Shown here piece after piece: positions 1-10,739 of a stretch of 64,000 nucleotides of DNA. The DNA lies in the NCBI GenBank assembly GCA_026120185.1, contig JANUWF010001491.1, positions 1,240,001 through 1,304,000 on the forward strand, in the 5' to 3' direction. The notes beneath the pieces were generated by a model. That model had not been told where the DNA came from. It saw nothing but the letters and a program-made list of their open reading frames with translations, and searched no databases. The translations under genes and the position numbers were made by a program. How positions within the stretch are numbered: the stretch's first letter is position 1; each line of letters begins with the position of its first letter. This DNA is from Voacanga thouarsii (taxonomy: Eukaryota > Streptophyta > Magnoliopsida > Gentianales > Apocynaceae).

Positions 1-576
1 ATATCTTCTAATATTTGAATAACCATTTCTGACTAACCATCGATTTGCGAGTGTGCTATCGTACTGATCTTTAGATTAGAACCCATTTATTCTTGAAATT
101 TGGCCTAAAATTGGGATGTAAACCCCAAGTCGTGGTCAGACACGATACTTGAAGGTACTCCATGTAAACTAAATACCTCCTGCACATATGTTTGAGCTAA
201 CTTTTTCCATTATGTCCCTTACGTTCACCAGAATAAAATGTGCTAATTTAGTTAATCTCTCCGCCACTACCTATAGGGCATCCTTTTGGGTGCATGCCAT
301 TAGGAGTCCAATAATGAAGTCCATGGTCACCTCTTCCCATTTCCATTCCGGTATCGGTAAAGGTTGCAACAATCCTACCGACGTTTTGTGCTTCGCTTTA
401 ACTTTCTGACAATTCTGGCATGTGCAGACATACTTCACCATATCCTTCTTCATTCTGGGCCACCAATAGGCTTTCTTCGGATCTTGATACATTTTTACCT
501 CTCCCGGATAAATAGTGTACTTGCTTTTATGCATCTCTTCTAAAATCTTATCCTTCAATAGTTGCTCATCAGGCAT
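1..576 (-). pseudogene. Ty3/gypsy integrase remnant (zinc-binding and start of catalytic core)
   Basis: Minus-strand translation of 576-271 reads as a gypsy integrase N-terminus. It contains YPGEVKMY, WWPRMKKDMVKYV and CTCQNCQKVKAKH, then LLQPLPIPEWKWEEVTMDF, where the core begins. The second zinc ligand, normally the H of an IHPG motif, is Tyr (TIYPG), while the CxxC pair is kept. Below 271 the frame breaks, but core-like text such as ERLTKLAHFI continues toward position 1, so the element runs off the left edge. The intact family enzyme would insert cDNA into the genome; this copy is dead. The RT/RNase H piece lies just upstream in the minus-strand sense at 753-1430. The family is sure; the lineage (probably a chromovirus) is inferred. 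Confidence 0.85.
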
Positions 577-752
577 ACACAGACGATCTTAGAAATACAT
601 CACTCTCGTCTCATCTAGCCGAAATCTCTACCTTCCTGCTAAAGTTCTTTGTCCTTGAAAAGTTAAAACTCCGTATTACTTTACTGTGCTTTGGTAATTT
701 CTTGCCTTAGATTCAGTATCAATTTCAGATTACTGACAATAGTCCTTCTTTA

Positions 753-1430
753 TTAAACTTCTTTCCTCCTATGTAGCCCATCTTGGACTTTTTGAATCAC
801 TTGAATTCTCAATCTGGCCAATTTAATTTCACGACTCAGAGCATCTGCAATAACGTAGGCCTTTCCTGCGTGGTAGTTGATAGGACGACAATATTCTTCC
901 AAAAATTCCATCCATCTTCGCTGCCTCAAATTTAAGTCCATCTAGGTAAAAATATATTTTAGACTCATGTGGTCGATGAACACCCCATACTTAGTTCCAT
1001 ATAAATAATGTCGCCATTTCTTTAAAGAAAAAATAATGGCAACCAGCTCCAAATCATGCGTCAGATAATTGACTTCGTGAGGCTTCAACTTCCAAGAGGC
1101 GTAGGCTATTACCTTCTTATCCTGTAACAATACCACTCCCAAACCTTCCCTAGAAGCTTCAGTATACAAAGTATACGGTTTATCTCCTTCTGGAAAACTT
1201 AGTACTGGAGCCGTCATTAATCTCCATTTTAGCTCTTGGAAAGTCTTCTTGCATTTCTCACTCCAGACAAAGGGTATATCTTTTTTCAACAATCGGGTCA
1301 TAGGTGATGCTAGCATTGAGAACCCGTTAATAAATCGACTATAACTGTTGGGTATCTCACGCATATCATATATGGCACAGTGAAAAAATACGAACGAGAT
1401 ACCACCCCAAGATCTGCATATGTGTGAAAA
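753..1430 (-). pseudogene. Ty3/gypsy reverse transcriptase C-terminus and RNase H
   Basis: Two adjacent minus-strand frames, 1439-942 and 941-753, are separated by one stop. They give the RT thumb and connection ([20 protein letters not shown]), then RNase [17 protein letters not shown] in place of the usual CDAS motif, [26 protein letters not shown] and finally [16 protein letters not shown]. The first RNase H Asp, normally in the CDAS motif, appears as Glu (TEAS). A few residues before YSRFI seem deleted (MREIPN instead of a longer FLGL-type stretch). The left edge at about 1400 meets copia sequence, so this gypsy copy was interrupted or truncated there. Confidence 0.85.
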
Positions 1431-3108
1431 ACAAGACATAAAGAGAACAAAGGTAACAGCTTTACCTTTCTTTGAGTGTCTAAAAAATAAAATTTTTCTT
1501 CTTCAAGTTAAGGCGCGATCCAACAATCCTCTTGATCAAACAACGCGAGCATTGAACGTCCAACCACTATAATCACAGTGTGTGATTATCACTAACAGAA
1601 ATCCACAAGGAGGACCACTCTCAAGCAGCAATATGTTTATGTGCTAGCATAAACAACGATGGCGGCAAGGGTTTTTTGCAAGAACAACGAGAGAGAGAGA
1701 GTAGAGAAAGTAGGGAATCGTGTGCCCTAGGGTTTTGGAGTTTTTCTTGTGTTTTTTTCTTGCCCAGAATTTCGTGCATATATCCTATATATATCACAAA
1801 AAAATCCTGTAGAAAATAGTCAATCTGGGAATTCCATACAGTTAGAATTCTCTAATTGTAATTAGAAATATCAAGTTCTCTAAATTATAATTTAGATCAT
1901 AAATTATAACTAATTATAATTTGGCCCACAACAAATTCTCATTTTTGCAATTAACCCCACTACGTTATCAAATAACATCTTGAGTATATAATCCTTTATT
2001 GTGTGTGACCTATTAGGTTTCCCAGTCAATTAGTAGTGAACATGAAATAATCCAAATGTATCCAAATGGATTATTTGAGATTAATAATCTATAATTAATT
2101 AGAATTAAACATATCAATTCTAATAAGGATTGGTTTATTAATTCATCAATTAATAAACCCATATTCCCAGATCATGAGCGGTATCTAGCAACACATCATG
2201 ACTACCCAAGAGTCCAGGAAATCAAGTGGCTTGACTTGAACCCTTCAATAACAAACCACAGTGCAATTAACTCCTTTCACCATATAATATCTCATTCGGT
2301 TGGGAGTACGAAATTAGTGCCAACTCATTCCAGAATATATTAATTATGGCACGAATATAATAGTACTTGTACCAGGAACCCACTACTTTAAATGAGTATC
2401 AATTGGAATTATTTCCAATACACAATCGCCTTAGCCAAAGACTTCTCGAGTAGTAATTCCTACAAATGGCCGTGAGATATTTGCCCCTACTATTAGGAGT
2501 GGTGAATCCTTTATTGACCCTCTCAACTACTTTCATTTACCTCACAATGTACCCAATATCCATCCCATAGGTGGCCCTCGATCTGGCTCCAGAGATTGGA
2601 ATCAAAGCACAATGCTCAGCAAACAAAGTACCTGAGAGATCTCAAGTCTAAGGATACTTGCACGTTTACTATATTGAGATTATATCACTAGCACTAAATA
2701 GTTATCCATGTGATTATCTCATAGTTAGGTCATCCAATGAACTAGTTCCATTAATAAGCATCCATGTGTTAACTTTGAGTATCTCAATACTCACGGACAT
2801 GAGAACCACTGCCTGATCAAATCAGGAAGTCTAACACATGCTAGTCTTAACACATTAATGATGTCCTGTCTCATTAATACTACGACTAGGGACTATTTAA
2901 GTACTAACAATTTACAGTGTAGTAGGAATCTCATATCATGATCTTTATTATGATTTCCATTACACAGTGTTCTACTAGGGACTTTATCTAACAATTATAT
3001 TACATAAAAGTAAACAAAAGAAACTGTAAGATAAATAATACCTTTTATTAAAATAAGATATGTCATATACAATGTACAAGTGATTGTCTCTAGGGAAGAA
3101 CACTAACA
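1407..3108 (-). repeat. LTR of copia C (minus orientation)
   Basis: In the minus orientation this starts TGTTAGTGTTC at 3108, directly after a purine-rich tract, as a 3' LTR should. It is related along most of its length to the LTR at about 5560-7283, sharing blocks around the CCTATTAGGTTT and CTATTAGGAGTGGTGAATC stretches. A TATA-like TATATATAGGATATA lies near 1775-1795 on the minus strand, followed by the AAACCCTAGG stretch at about 1725-1735. The lower end is uncertain. A primer-site-like GGTGGTATCTCG follows at 1391-1406, which would be expected after a 5' LTR rather than a 3' LTR. The region holds no other coding capacity. Confidence 0.7.
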
Positions 3109-3125
3109 AACTCCCACTTGCACTA
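3109..3125 (-). promoter_or_regulatory. Polypurine tract of copia C
   Basis: On the minus strand GCAAGTGGGAGTT lies immediately before the LTR start TGTT. This is the plus-strand primer position in Ty1/copia elements. The same AAGTGGGAG core occurs before the copia A 3' LTR (46481-46492) and, decayed, at 7284-7298. Confidence 0.75.
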
Positions 3126-3578
3126 GAGCCAATCATTCATGTATTTAATACCGAATGACTCAACATGCTTATCATGTTTCTTTTGGGATAATGCATTTGT
3201 AAGCGGGTCAGCTATGTTATCATCTATGGTAATTCTCTCTATCTTTATTTTCTTAGTTGCTTCAGAAGCAGCCATGTACTCAGTTTCTGTTGTAGAGTCG
3301 ACAATAGTCTCTTGTTTGGAACTCTTCCAACTTATTGCCCCTTCGCATAACGTAAACACATAGCCGAATTGTAATTTGAAATTATCTTTGTCAGATTGAA
3401 AACTGGCATCAGTATACCCGTTTATTTTCAAATCACCTTCTCCATATACTAAGAACACATCCTTAGTCCTTCGTAAGTTCTTAAGGATGTTCTTTACAGC
3501 TGCCCAATGACCATCACTAGGGTCAGATTGGTATTTGCTCATCAAACTGAGACACAAGATACATCGGGCCTTGTACAT
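3123..3578 (-). pseudogene. Copia C RNase H (internally deleted)
   Basis: The minus-strand product reads HWAAVKNILKNLRRTKDVFL, then GYTDASFQSDKDN, AISWKSSKQETIVDSTTETEY and MAASEATKK. These are the RNase H signatures of Ty1/copia (TDAS, SWKS.KQ, S.TE.EY). It then jumps straight to IKIERITIDDNIADPLT, the pol C-terminus. The block of roughly 50 residues that normally lies between (YCDNNGAI and KHI-type motifs) is missing, so there is an in-frame internal deletion. Its frame differs from the RT at 3542-4180, so at least one frameshift separates them. It ends a few bases before the LTR, as usual for copia pol. Confidence 0.88.
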
Positions 3579-4180
3579 ATCATAGCGTATATGATAGATC
3601 CAACTACCGAAGCATATGGAATCTTACTCATGTAATCCCTTTCAACGTGTGTCTTGGGAGATATCGACTTTGAAAGGCTTATATCATGTGACATGGATAA
3701 GAATCCCTTTTTGGATTTATCCATGCTAAACTTTTTTAGTACTTTATCTATGTATGTAGACTGCGAAAAACCTAGCAACCTTTTGGATCTATCTCTATAA
3801 ATCCTTATTCCAAGAGTATAAGTTGCTTCTCCAAAGTCTTTCATAGAGAATTGCTTGGACAACCAAACTTTAACCGTTTTTAAGACAGGTATATCGTTTC
3901 CTATTAGCAATATGTCATCTACATAAAGCAATAAAAAAATAATTGTGCTCCCACCGACCTTCTTGTATACACAAGACTCATCCATGTTTTGAATGAAACC
4001 AAACTCTTTGATTGTTTCATCAAAACGGATATTCCAACTCCTAGAAGCTTGCTTAAGTCCATAAATAGACCTTTGCAGCTTACAGACCTTTGTGCCGTCA
4101 TTTGATGTGAAACCCTTAGGTTGTGTCATATACACTTCTTCAGTCAAATTTTCATTTAGGAAAGCTATTTTCACATCCAT
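3542..4180 (-). pseudogene. Copia C reverse transcriptase
   Basis: The minus-strand frame starts MDVKIAFLNENLTEEVYM, the first catalytic Asp motif of copia RT. It continues with CKLQRSIYGLKQASRSWN and LLLYVDDILLIGND, the YVDD active site. Further on come DFGEATYTLGIRI, SQSTYIDKVLKKFSM and PYASVVGSIIYAMICTRPD. Catalytic Asp residues remain, but the frame ends in a stop and frameshift before RNase H. It closely resembles copia B RT at 52483-53031 in this window, so both belong to related families. Confidence 0.92.
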
Positions 4181-4236
4181 TTGTCAAATCTCATAATCAT
4201 AATGAGCAGCAATGGCTACGAGTATCCTGATAGATT

Positions 4237-5072
4237 TTAACATGGCCAATGGTGAAAAGGTTTATTATAGTCAATATCATGTTGTTGACGATAACCCTTC
4301 ACCACTAGTTGTGCTTTATAGGTAATTATGTTACCATCCATGTCCGTTTTCTTCTTGAAAATCCATTTACACCCAATAGGTTTAATTCCTTTGGGTGGAT
4401 CAACCAAAGTCCATATTTGGTTGTCATACATGGAATCAATCTCTAACTTCATGGCCTCAAGCCATTTCCCAGATTTTGAACTGTTTAGAACATCTTTGTA
4501 TGTAGTAGGCTCATCTTCATCTATAAGTAATACGTCATTATGGTCACTAATGAGAAATCCATATCTCTCAGGTGCCACACATATCCTACCAAACCTACGA
4601 GGTTCTTGTGTAGTAGAAGGCTCATCTATTCTCTCAATAGATGTGGGATCAGACGGTTGATCCTTGTTTGTTTGATCTTCTTGAAATTTACTAAGTTCAA
4701 TTTTACTCCCACTGTCCTTTTTGAGCATGTGCTCATTTTCTAAGAAGACAGCATGCTTCGAAATAAACACTTTATTTTTAGAGGGTAGGTAGAAGTAATA
4801 TCCGAAAAATTCTTTCGGATATTCCACAAATAAACACTTGTCAGATTTACTCTCAAGTTTATCTGACTGTGGCCTTGACCAAAGCAGGACAACCCCATAC
4901 TGGCAAGTGAGATGACTTTGGTCTCTTACCAAAGAACATCTCAAATGAGGTAGAATCAACCATTTTTGTCAGAACTCTGTTTAGTATATAAATAGAAGTC
5001 TCTAGTGCATACCCCCAAAACGATTTTGGTAGGTCTACAGAAGCCATCATGGTCCATATCATGTCTTGAAAG
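4237..5072 (-). pseudogene. Copia C integrase C-terminus, linker and RT N-terminus
   Basis: On the minus strand 5062-4859 encodes the integrase end (DLPKSFWGYALETSIYILNR, FEMFFGKRP). The 4959-4237 frame overlaps it through a frameshift and gives KCLFVEYPKEFFGYYFYLP, then the linker, YKDVLNSSKSGKWLEAMKLE, the RT start GCKWIFKKK and VVKGYRQQHDIDYNKPF. The DDE core, preintegrase domain, protease and gag are absent: the copy stops near 5072, where Athila LTR sequence begins. This is a truncated, frameshifted pol. Confidence 0.88.
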
Positions 5073-5074
5073 AG

Positions 5075-5248
5075 TAATTAATATCTACTTGTTCCTTAAG
5101 GATCGACTCTCGTTTGAACCCTATGCTCTATTAATGATGAGTACGCTTGCTCATATGTGTAATTTGGGGTTAACGTTTTTAATTTAAACTTGATTAGGAA
5201 TGTACTTATTTTTATATGATTTTTATACCCAAATAAAATACACATCAG
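5075..5248 (+). repeat. Athila-type LTR fragment (3' end)
   Basis: This stretch aligns by eye with the last ~175 bases of the complete Athila A LTR (25375-25552). Shared words include TTGTTCCTT, TGAGTA.ACTTGCTCA.ATGT and ACTTGATTA, and both end in ACACATCA. No primer site follows, so this is a truncated remnant on the flank of copia C rather than an element start. Confidence 0.75.
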
Positions 5249-5559
5249 GTCACAAGACATCAGCCAGAATTATCGACCAGAAGGGAACCAGAGACTTCTA
5301 GCATTCAGCAATAAATGGTCCAAACATCTTCTTTTGTGCCAACTAGGTCATTTAAACGCAGAGGTATTAAAATTTTAGAAGCTTTTCCGCTGCTATTGTT
5401 TCTGCATTTTTATGTCTTGTATGCTTCTATGATTTATTTTGTCATATTACAACTTCACCACCACCAGCCCAAGATGCTCCTATTGATAAGCATGTTGTCT
5501 ATATGAAGCACTAAGAGGATAGTGACACAGTATCTTGTATCATGTTGGTGTCAATGCGT
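5249..5559. other. Unassigned intergenic stretch
   Basis: About 310 bases between the Athila LTR scrap and the copia D LTR. I see no motif, repeat or convincing reading frame here. It could hold the lost 5' parts of copia C or older unrelated filler. Confidence 0.5.
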
Positions 5560-7283
5560 AGGTTTACTTGGCCATGCAATCAAATAGCACAGCAGAAATA
5601 AAATCGAGAAAACCTCCCAAAGATCACTTATATGCGAAGAATGGGTGCATGAAAAGAAAGAATGATACATCTCTGTGTCATTACTATAGTTTGAAATTTT
5701 CCTTCCTCTATGCTACTCTGATGGTGCAATCCTAGTAAGTGCCAAATTGCTTGTTCAAAATAAGCCTTACCACGATCGTCCAAGATAAGCCACTAGAGTC
5801 CAAGTGTAGGGCTCCCTCTAGTAGTAATCCATACAAGGATTTTACTCGAGCATCACCAAGATTCATTGCTAGCAGAATATTTACGATGGCTAGGGTTCGT
5901 ATATTACAAACGAAGAAGAAGAAGAAGAGATTATGCACACACAGGAAAAAAGATTTTTCTTCTGTTAATTATCTAATCCAAAACCTAGCATCAAATATGG
6001 AAATTACCTAAATGTTTAGTTATCTGAATCCCTAAAGAATAAGGACTCTTAAATTACCAATTAGAATTGTAATTATTCTAATAACAATTTGACCTACATA
6101 TAATTCGACCACAACTTCTTCTTCTGTTGATAATTAACCATGTAATGTTATCAAACTACATCTTAAGTCCATAATCATCTGTTATGTGTAACCTATTAGG
6201 TTTTTCGGTCTACAAGTAGCAAAATATGAATTAATCCAAATGTCTTTAGGATTAATAACCTTAATAATTTATAATTAGCTTATTAATTATAATAGGAATG
6301 ATATATTAATTCTCTAGTTAATAAATCCATATTTAGCAGATCATGAACAGTATCTAGCAACACATCAAGACCACTCAAAAGTCCAGAAAGTCAAGTGGTT
6401 TGACATGAACCTTTTAAACGAAAACAACTATGAAATAAACTTCTTTCACCATACAATAACTCATTCGGCTTGGAGTATGAAATTAGTATCAACTCCTTTC
6501 AAAATATTAATTAATTCTAGCCTGAATATTTTAGTGCTTGTTCTTGGAATCAACTGCTCATCAAGTGTATCAATGGAAACTATTTCCAATGCACAATCAC
6601 CTTGGCTAAGGATGTCTCGAGTAGCGATTCCAACAAGTGGTCGTGAAATATTTACCCTTACTATTAGCAGTAGTGAATCTTGTATTAATCCTCTCAACTA
6701 CTTTCATTTACTTCATATGGTACCCAATATCTATCTTATATGCGACCCTCAATCTGACTCCAAAGATTATAATCAAAGTACAATTCTCAAGAAACAATGT
6801 ACTTTGGAGTTCTTAAGTCTAAGAATACTTGCACGTTTGTATTAACGAGATTTTATCATGGATACTAAATAGTTATCCATGTAATTATCTCATAGTTAGA
6901 TTATGCAAAATACTTGTTCAAGTAACAAGCATCCACGTGTTAACTTTAAGTATCACAATACTTAAGGATGTGAGAACTACTGCCTGATCAAATCAGAAAA
7001 TATAACACATGCTAGTTTTAACATATTAATGATGTCCTATCTCATTAATACTATGACTAGAGATAATTTAAGTATGAACACTATCCAGTATAGTAGGAAC
7101 CTCACATCATAATATCTATCATGATTTCCTTAAGACAGTGTTAAACTTGGGACTTTATCTAATAGTTATATTCTCATGAAAGTATAAATAAAACAAACTG
7201 AAAGATAAAGAACGCCTTGTATTGTTAAACAAATTTGCAATATACAAAATACATGTGATTACCTCTGGGGCATAACATTAACA
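5560..7283 (-). repeat. LTR of copia D (minus orientation)
   Basis: It is homologous to the copia C LTR in the same orientation, clearly diverged. In the minus sense it starts TGTTAATGTTATGCCCC at 7283 and is preceded by a decayed polypurine tract (7284-7298). Matching blocks include TGTGTAACCTATTAGG, the TTTCCAAT.CACAATC region and ATTAACTTT.AGTAT text. The lower end near 5560 is a guess, as I find no CA terminus plus primer site. Frames within it are chance openings. Confidence 0.7.
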
Positions 7284-7626
7284 AACTCCTACTTGCACCA
7301 GAGCTAATTATTCATTTATCTAATACTGAACGGCTCAACATGTTTATCATGTTCCTTCTAGGGCAGTGCTTTAGTCAGTGAATCTGCTATGTTCTCATCC
7401 ATGGAAACTCTCTATATCTTTTACATCTTTCCTATCAATGATTTCATAAATTAAGTGATAGCACTCAAATTGAACACATAGCCTGATTATGACTCGTAGT
7501 CATTATCATCATATTAGAAAACCGATATCAATATACCCTTTTACTTATTGAAGAATAGAGATAACATTTTCTATTAGCAACATGTCATTTACATAAAGTG
7601 ATAAGAAAATAATTCCACTCCCACTA
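7284..7626 (-). pseudogene. Copia D pol 3' tail (RNase H and RT fragment)
   Basis: The nucleotide sequence parallels copia C at 3109-3300 and again at about 3895-3955, with the intervening part shortened. It carries the decayed C-terminal codons next to the polypurine tract and then, at 7568-7620, the stretch encoding the YVDD-type RT region. No open frame survives. At 7626/7627 it is cut by the gypsy-type LTR start TGTGAAACCC. The continuation of this pol appears at 19542, but about 0.8 kb of RT sequence expected between the two is missing. Confidence 0.75.
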
Positions 7627-10283
7627 TGTGAAACCCCACCTGAAACCTACCCTAGAGTAAGGGGGATGTGATGCATATCATGTCATCATGCATAAAATAT
7701 ATCTTTTGAATGATTTTGTGTGCCTTAGATTTGTGGTTTTTAGGTTATATGATTAATTTATACTTGTTGAGTAGAAAGGGTAAAAAGGTAATTTTACTTA
7801 AGGTCAAAATAGGGAGATGTCTTAAGGTTGAGAAAAGAAGAATATTTAGTTGAGAAAATAAGAACAAGAGTTTGTGTGGTTAAGTGGTTGTAGCTTTGTG
7901 ATTAATCTCTAATGTCTTGAGCTCAAATCCTTTTAACTATACATTATTTTAAATTATCCTAACTATATTTTGAAATTTCTATTCTTGCATTCCTAGGATC
8001 AATGGACGTTGTCTAGGATAAGAAACAATGGTAATAACTTTAGCTATGTGATCTTTTCTTAAAGGAAATTTAAGAGAATTTTTTTCTTCCACTATTTTAG
8101 CAAACAATGTCCAAGAATATTTGAATTTGAAATAATTTTTTTTCTTTCATTAATTTTCTTATTTATATTAGAATATTTTATGGATTTAGAGTTTAATTAA
8201 ATTTCATCTCTTAGACCTCATTTTGATCAAAAATTGAAGGGGAATAGATTGGTTGATTTCTTTCAAGATTAAACTACCATGATTTAATTCTAAAGAACCA
8301 TATTTTACTATTCTTATTTTGGTACAAAAAACTAGAAATATTTTCCAGTATTTCTTCTTGTTTAAACATCAAAATTTGCAGCAAGTAGTCTTTCTTTTCT
8401 TGCCATTAAAACAGCTTTTTGGGAGGACTTAAAGTTGGATTTTCGCAGCTATTGTGGCTTTCAATAAATCTAGAAATTTCCAGCAAAGAACAAGTGTTCT
8501 TGGCCATAGCAATGTTCATCCAAGATCTTCTTCTTCTCTTCCTTCTACTACTTCTTCTTCTTCTTCAAGATTGATGGCTGTAAAATCACCATAAGAAGAC
8601 CTTGAAACACTCCTAATTTGTAGCTTCAAATCCTTTCAAATCTTTTCAAAAAAAACTAAGCTAACAAACTATCCTAGAATTTTTGAACACTTGAAGCATA
8701 AAAATTAGTTTCTTTCTTATTCCTTCACCATTTTCGGCCAACATGAGTTCCATAGCTGAACTCACTTTCTTCTTCATCAACCTTGGCCATTAGAACACCA
8801 TTGGAGCACCTCAAAACACTCTTAAATTCACTCCATTCAAAATGATTTAAACTTGAAATTTAAAATTGGATTTTTGCTCCCTAAAATCCTCACCTAACTA
8901 AGCAAGTTAACCAAAATTTTATTTCCTCTTGCATAGTTAATTTCGGCCAGCTTAAGGTCTTGTTTCACTCTTCATTTCATTCGATAACTCAACCACGATT
9001 GGTGAATCTCCATTGAAGGAATAGAGACCTTCAAAGAAGAAACCACCATGAACAAATCTTCCACCTCAAACTACTCCACATTTCTCTCCTTTTGAATTTT
9101 GAACTAGCTCTAGCTTTGCTTTCCCTAGCATAATCGAAACTCTACCCCTCTCTAGCAAGTCATTCGACCACCCCAAACCAAGAACACTCTCACTTTTCTC
9201 TCAAACTCTCTCTTGGGTTCTCAAGAACACTAAGAACACACACTACACATCTTCAAGCCTAAACCACTCCTAAACAACTCCAATCACTCCCAAACTCTCT
9301 AGATCATCAATACCCAACCTATATTCTTCATTGCTACAGTTTATAACACCAAAACACAGAAAGTTGAACTTTTGAACAGATCAAACCATTAGTTTTTTTG
9401 TTGAAGGTTCGAAGAACACCAAAAAGGTAAAATAAAAACAATGTTCTTGTTCTTCTTTTATTCAATTTCTATTTTCCTCTCCTATTCTCACTCATTCCTC
9501 TTTCACTCTCTCCCTCTCTCTTGACCAAAATGTTGATGATCAACCATAGACTCTTTTCAAATTACTAAAGACCATCAAGCACTCAAAGATCTTCACTAAG
9601 CAAGGAGAATCCTTCATCAAACGAGCATCAATCAAGTATTTCCTTCTCAATCTTCTCTTTAATTCTTGAAATCAAGACTCTTAGATGTTGATAGGTTGAT
9701 TGAATAAAGTAAGGGTTGAGGTTATGTATGTGGGTGAAGGGAATGGATTTAAGATATGAGATTTGGAGCGAAAGTTGGGCCTTATGAATTTTGTTTTAGA
9801 ATCACTATATGTTCATTGTGATTAAGAGCTTTATGGATGTTTTGATGCATGTTAGACATTATGGCACCATTGTTTATTAGGCCTTCATGATATTATTTTT
9901 CAATGAAGCTATAGATAATATTATGCCTAGTAGAATATCATCCATGTTGTAGTAGATGTTAATTCAAGTCCATGTTCTTGGATAGATTAACATGTTATTT
10001 ATTGTATCCTTGTATGTATGAATATGTTCATGGATCTTCTCTAGCAATAAAAAAAATATTGTAAGAACTATTTTTATTATTTTTAGAATTATTCTTACTG
10101 TCATTATTATTAATTTAATTAGTACTATTATTTAATTTAATCTACAAAATTCGAAAAACAATATGTAGGTTCGAAATAGAAGGTTATTTAAAATAATATT
10201 ATTTTATTAGTTAAATAAATAAAATATTAAATTTTAATAATAAAATATTGGAATTAATTAATATCAAATGACTTTTTAAATCA

Positions 10284-10370
<87 letters not shown>

Positions 10371-10725
10371 TAGTTAGCCTTACTAAAACTTTTATCTACA
10401 CTTATAAATATTATTTATTTATTTATTTTTAATTTGTTATTTATTAGTTATTAATTAAAATTAAGTATAATTTATTTATTATTAATTTTATTTGTTAATT
10501 TGTTAATTTTTATTTATTAATTAAAGTTAAGTATAATTTATTATTTATATTAGTACTATTTAAATATTATTTAGGATTTATTATTAGTTATTATTTATTA
10601 CAAATTTTATTTATTATCAATATTACTCATTATTTATTATTTGGTAATAAATAGTCAAAACTATAGTTTATAATTTATTTATTTATAACACCTATTTATT
10701 TTAATTCATCAAGCTAATTTAATTT
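7627..10725 (+). repeat. Gypsy-type long LTR, plus-oriented, 3' truncated (left arm of an inverted pair)
   Basis: It starts TGTGAAACCCCACCTGAAACC and matches, as reverse complement, the sequence ending at 19541 (TGTGAAACCCTGCC). Both share AGTAAGGGGG, a GATGCATAT word, TTGAGTAG.AAGGGTAAAA, the ATAAGAACAAGAGTT/CAAGAGTTAG region and the polymerase III-like boxes. Downstream come pyrimidine-rich and AT-rich blocks with an (ATT)n run. By comparison with the right arm it breaks off in the AT-rich part, before the LTR end, and meets minus-strand gypsy-2 pol at about 10740. No coding capacity is seen across these 3.1 kb. Confidence 0.75.
10285..10369. repeat. (ATT)n microsatellite
   Basis: About 28 consecutive ATT units within the left LTR arm. 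The matching part of the right arm near 16870-16960 is AT-rich but has no comparable run, so the expansion is specific to this copy. Confidence 0.97.
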
Positions 10726-10739
10726 TATAAAATATTTAG

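Noticed and set aside
942..5072. Endogenous pararetrovirus instead of retrotransposon
   Set aside because: RT and integrase motifs are of Ty3/gypsy and Ty1/copia type with LTRs and primer sites; no movement or coat protein text is present.
6405..6845. 146-codon plus-strand frame at the copia D LTR
   Set aside because: It lies antisense within an LTR and is not conserved in the homologous copia C LTR.
10285..10369. ATT array as an origin or centromere satellite
   Set aside because: It is a simple microsatellite in one LTR arm, with no longer repeat unit around it.
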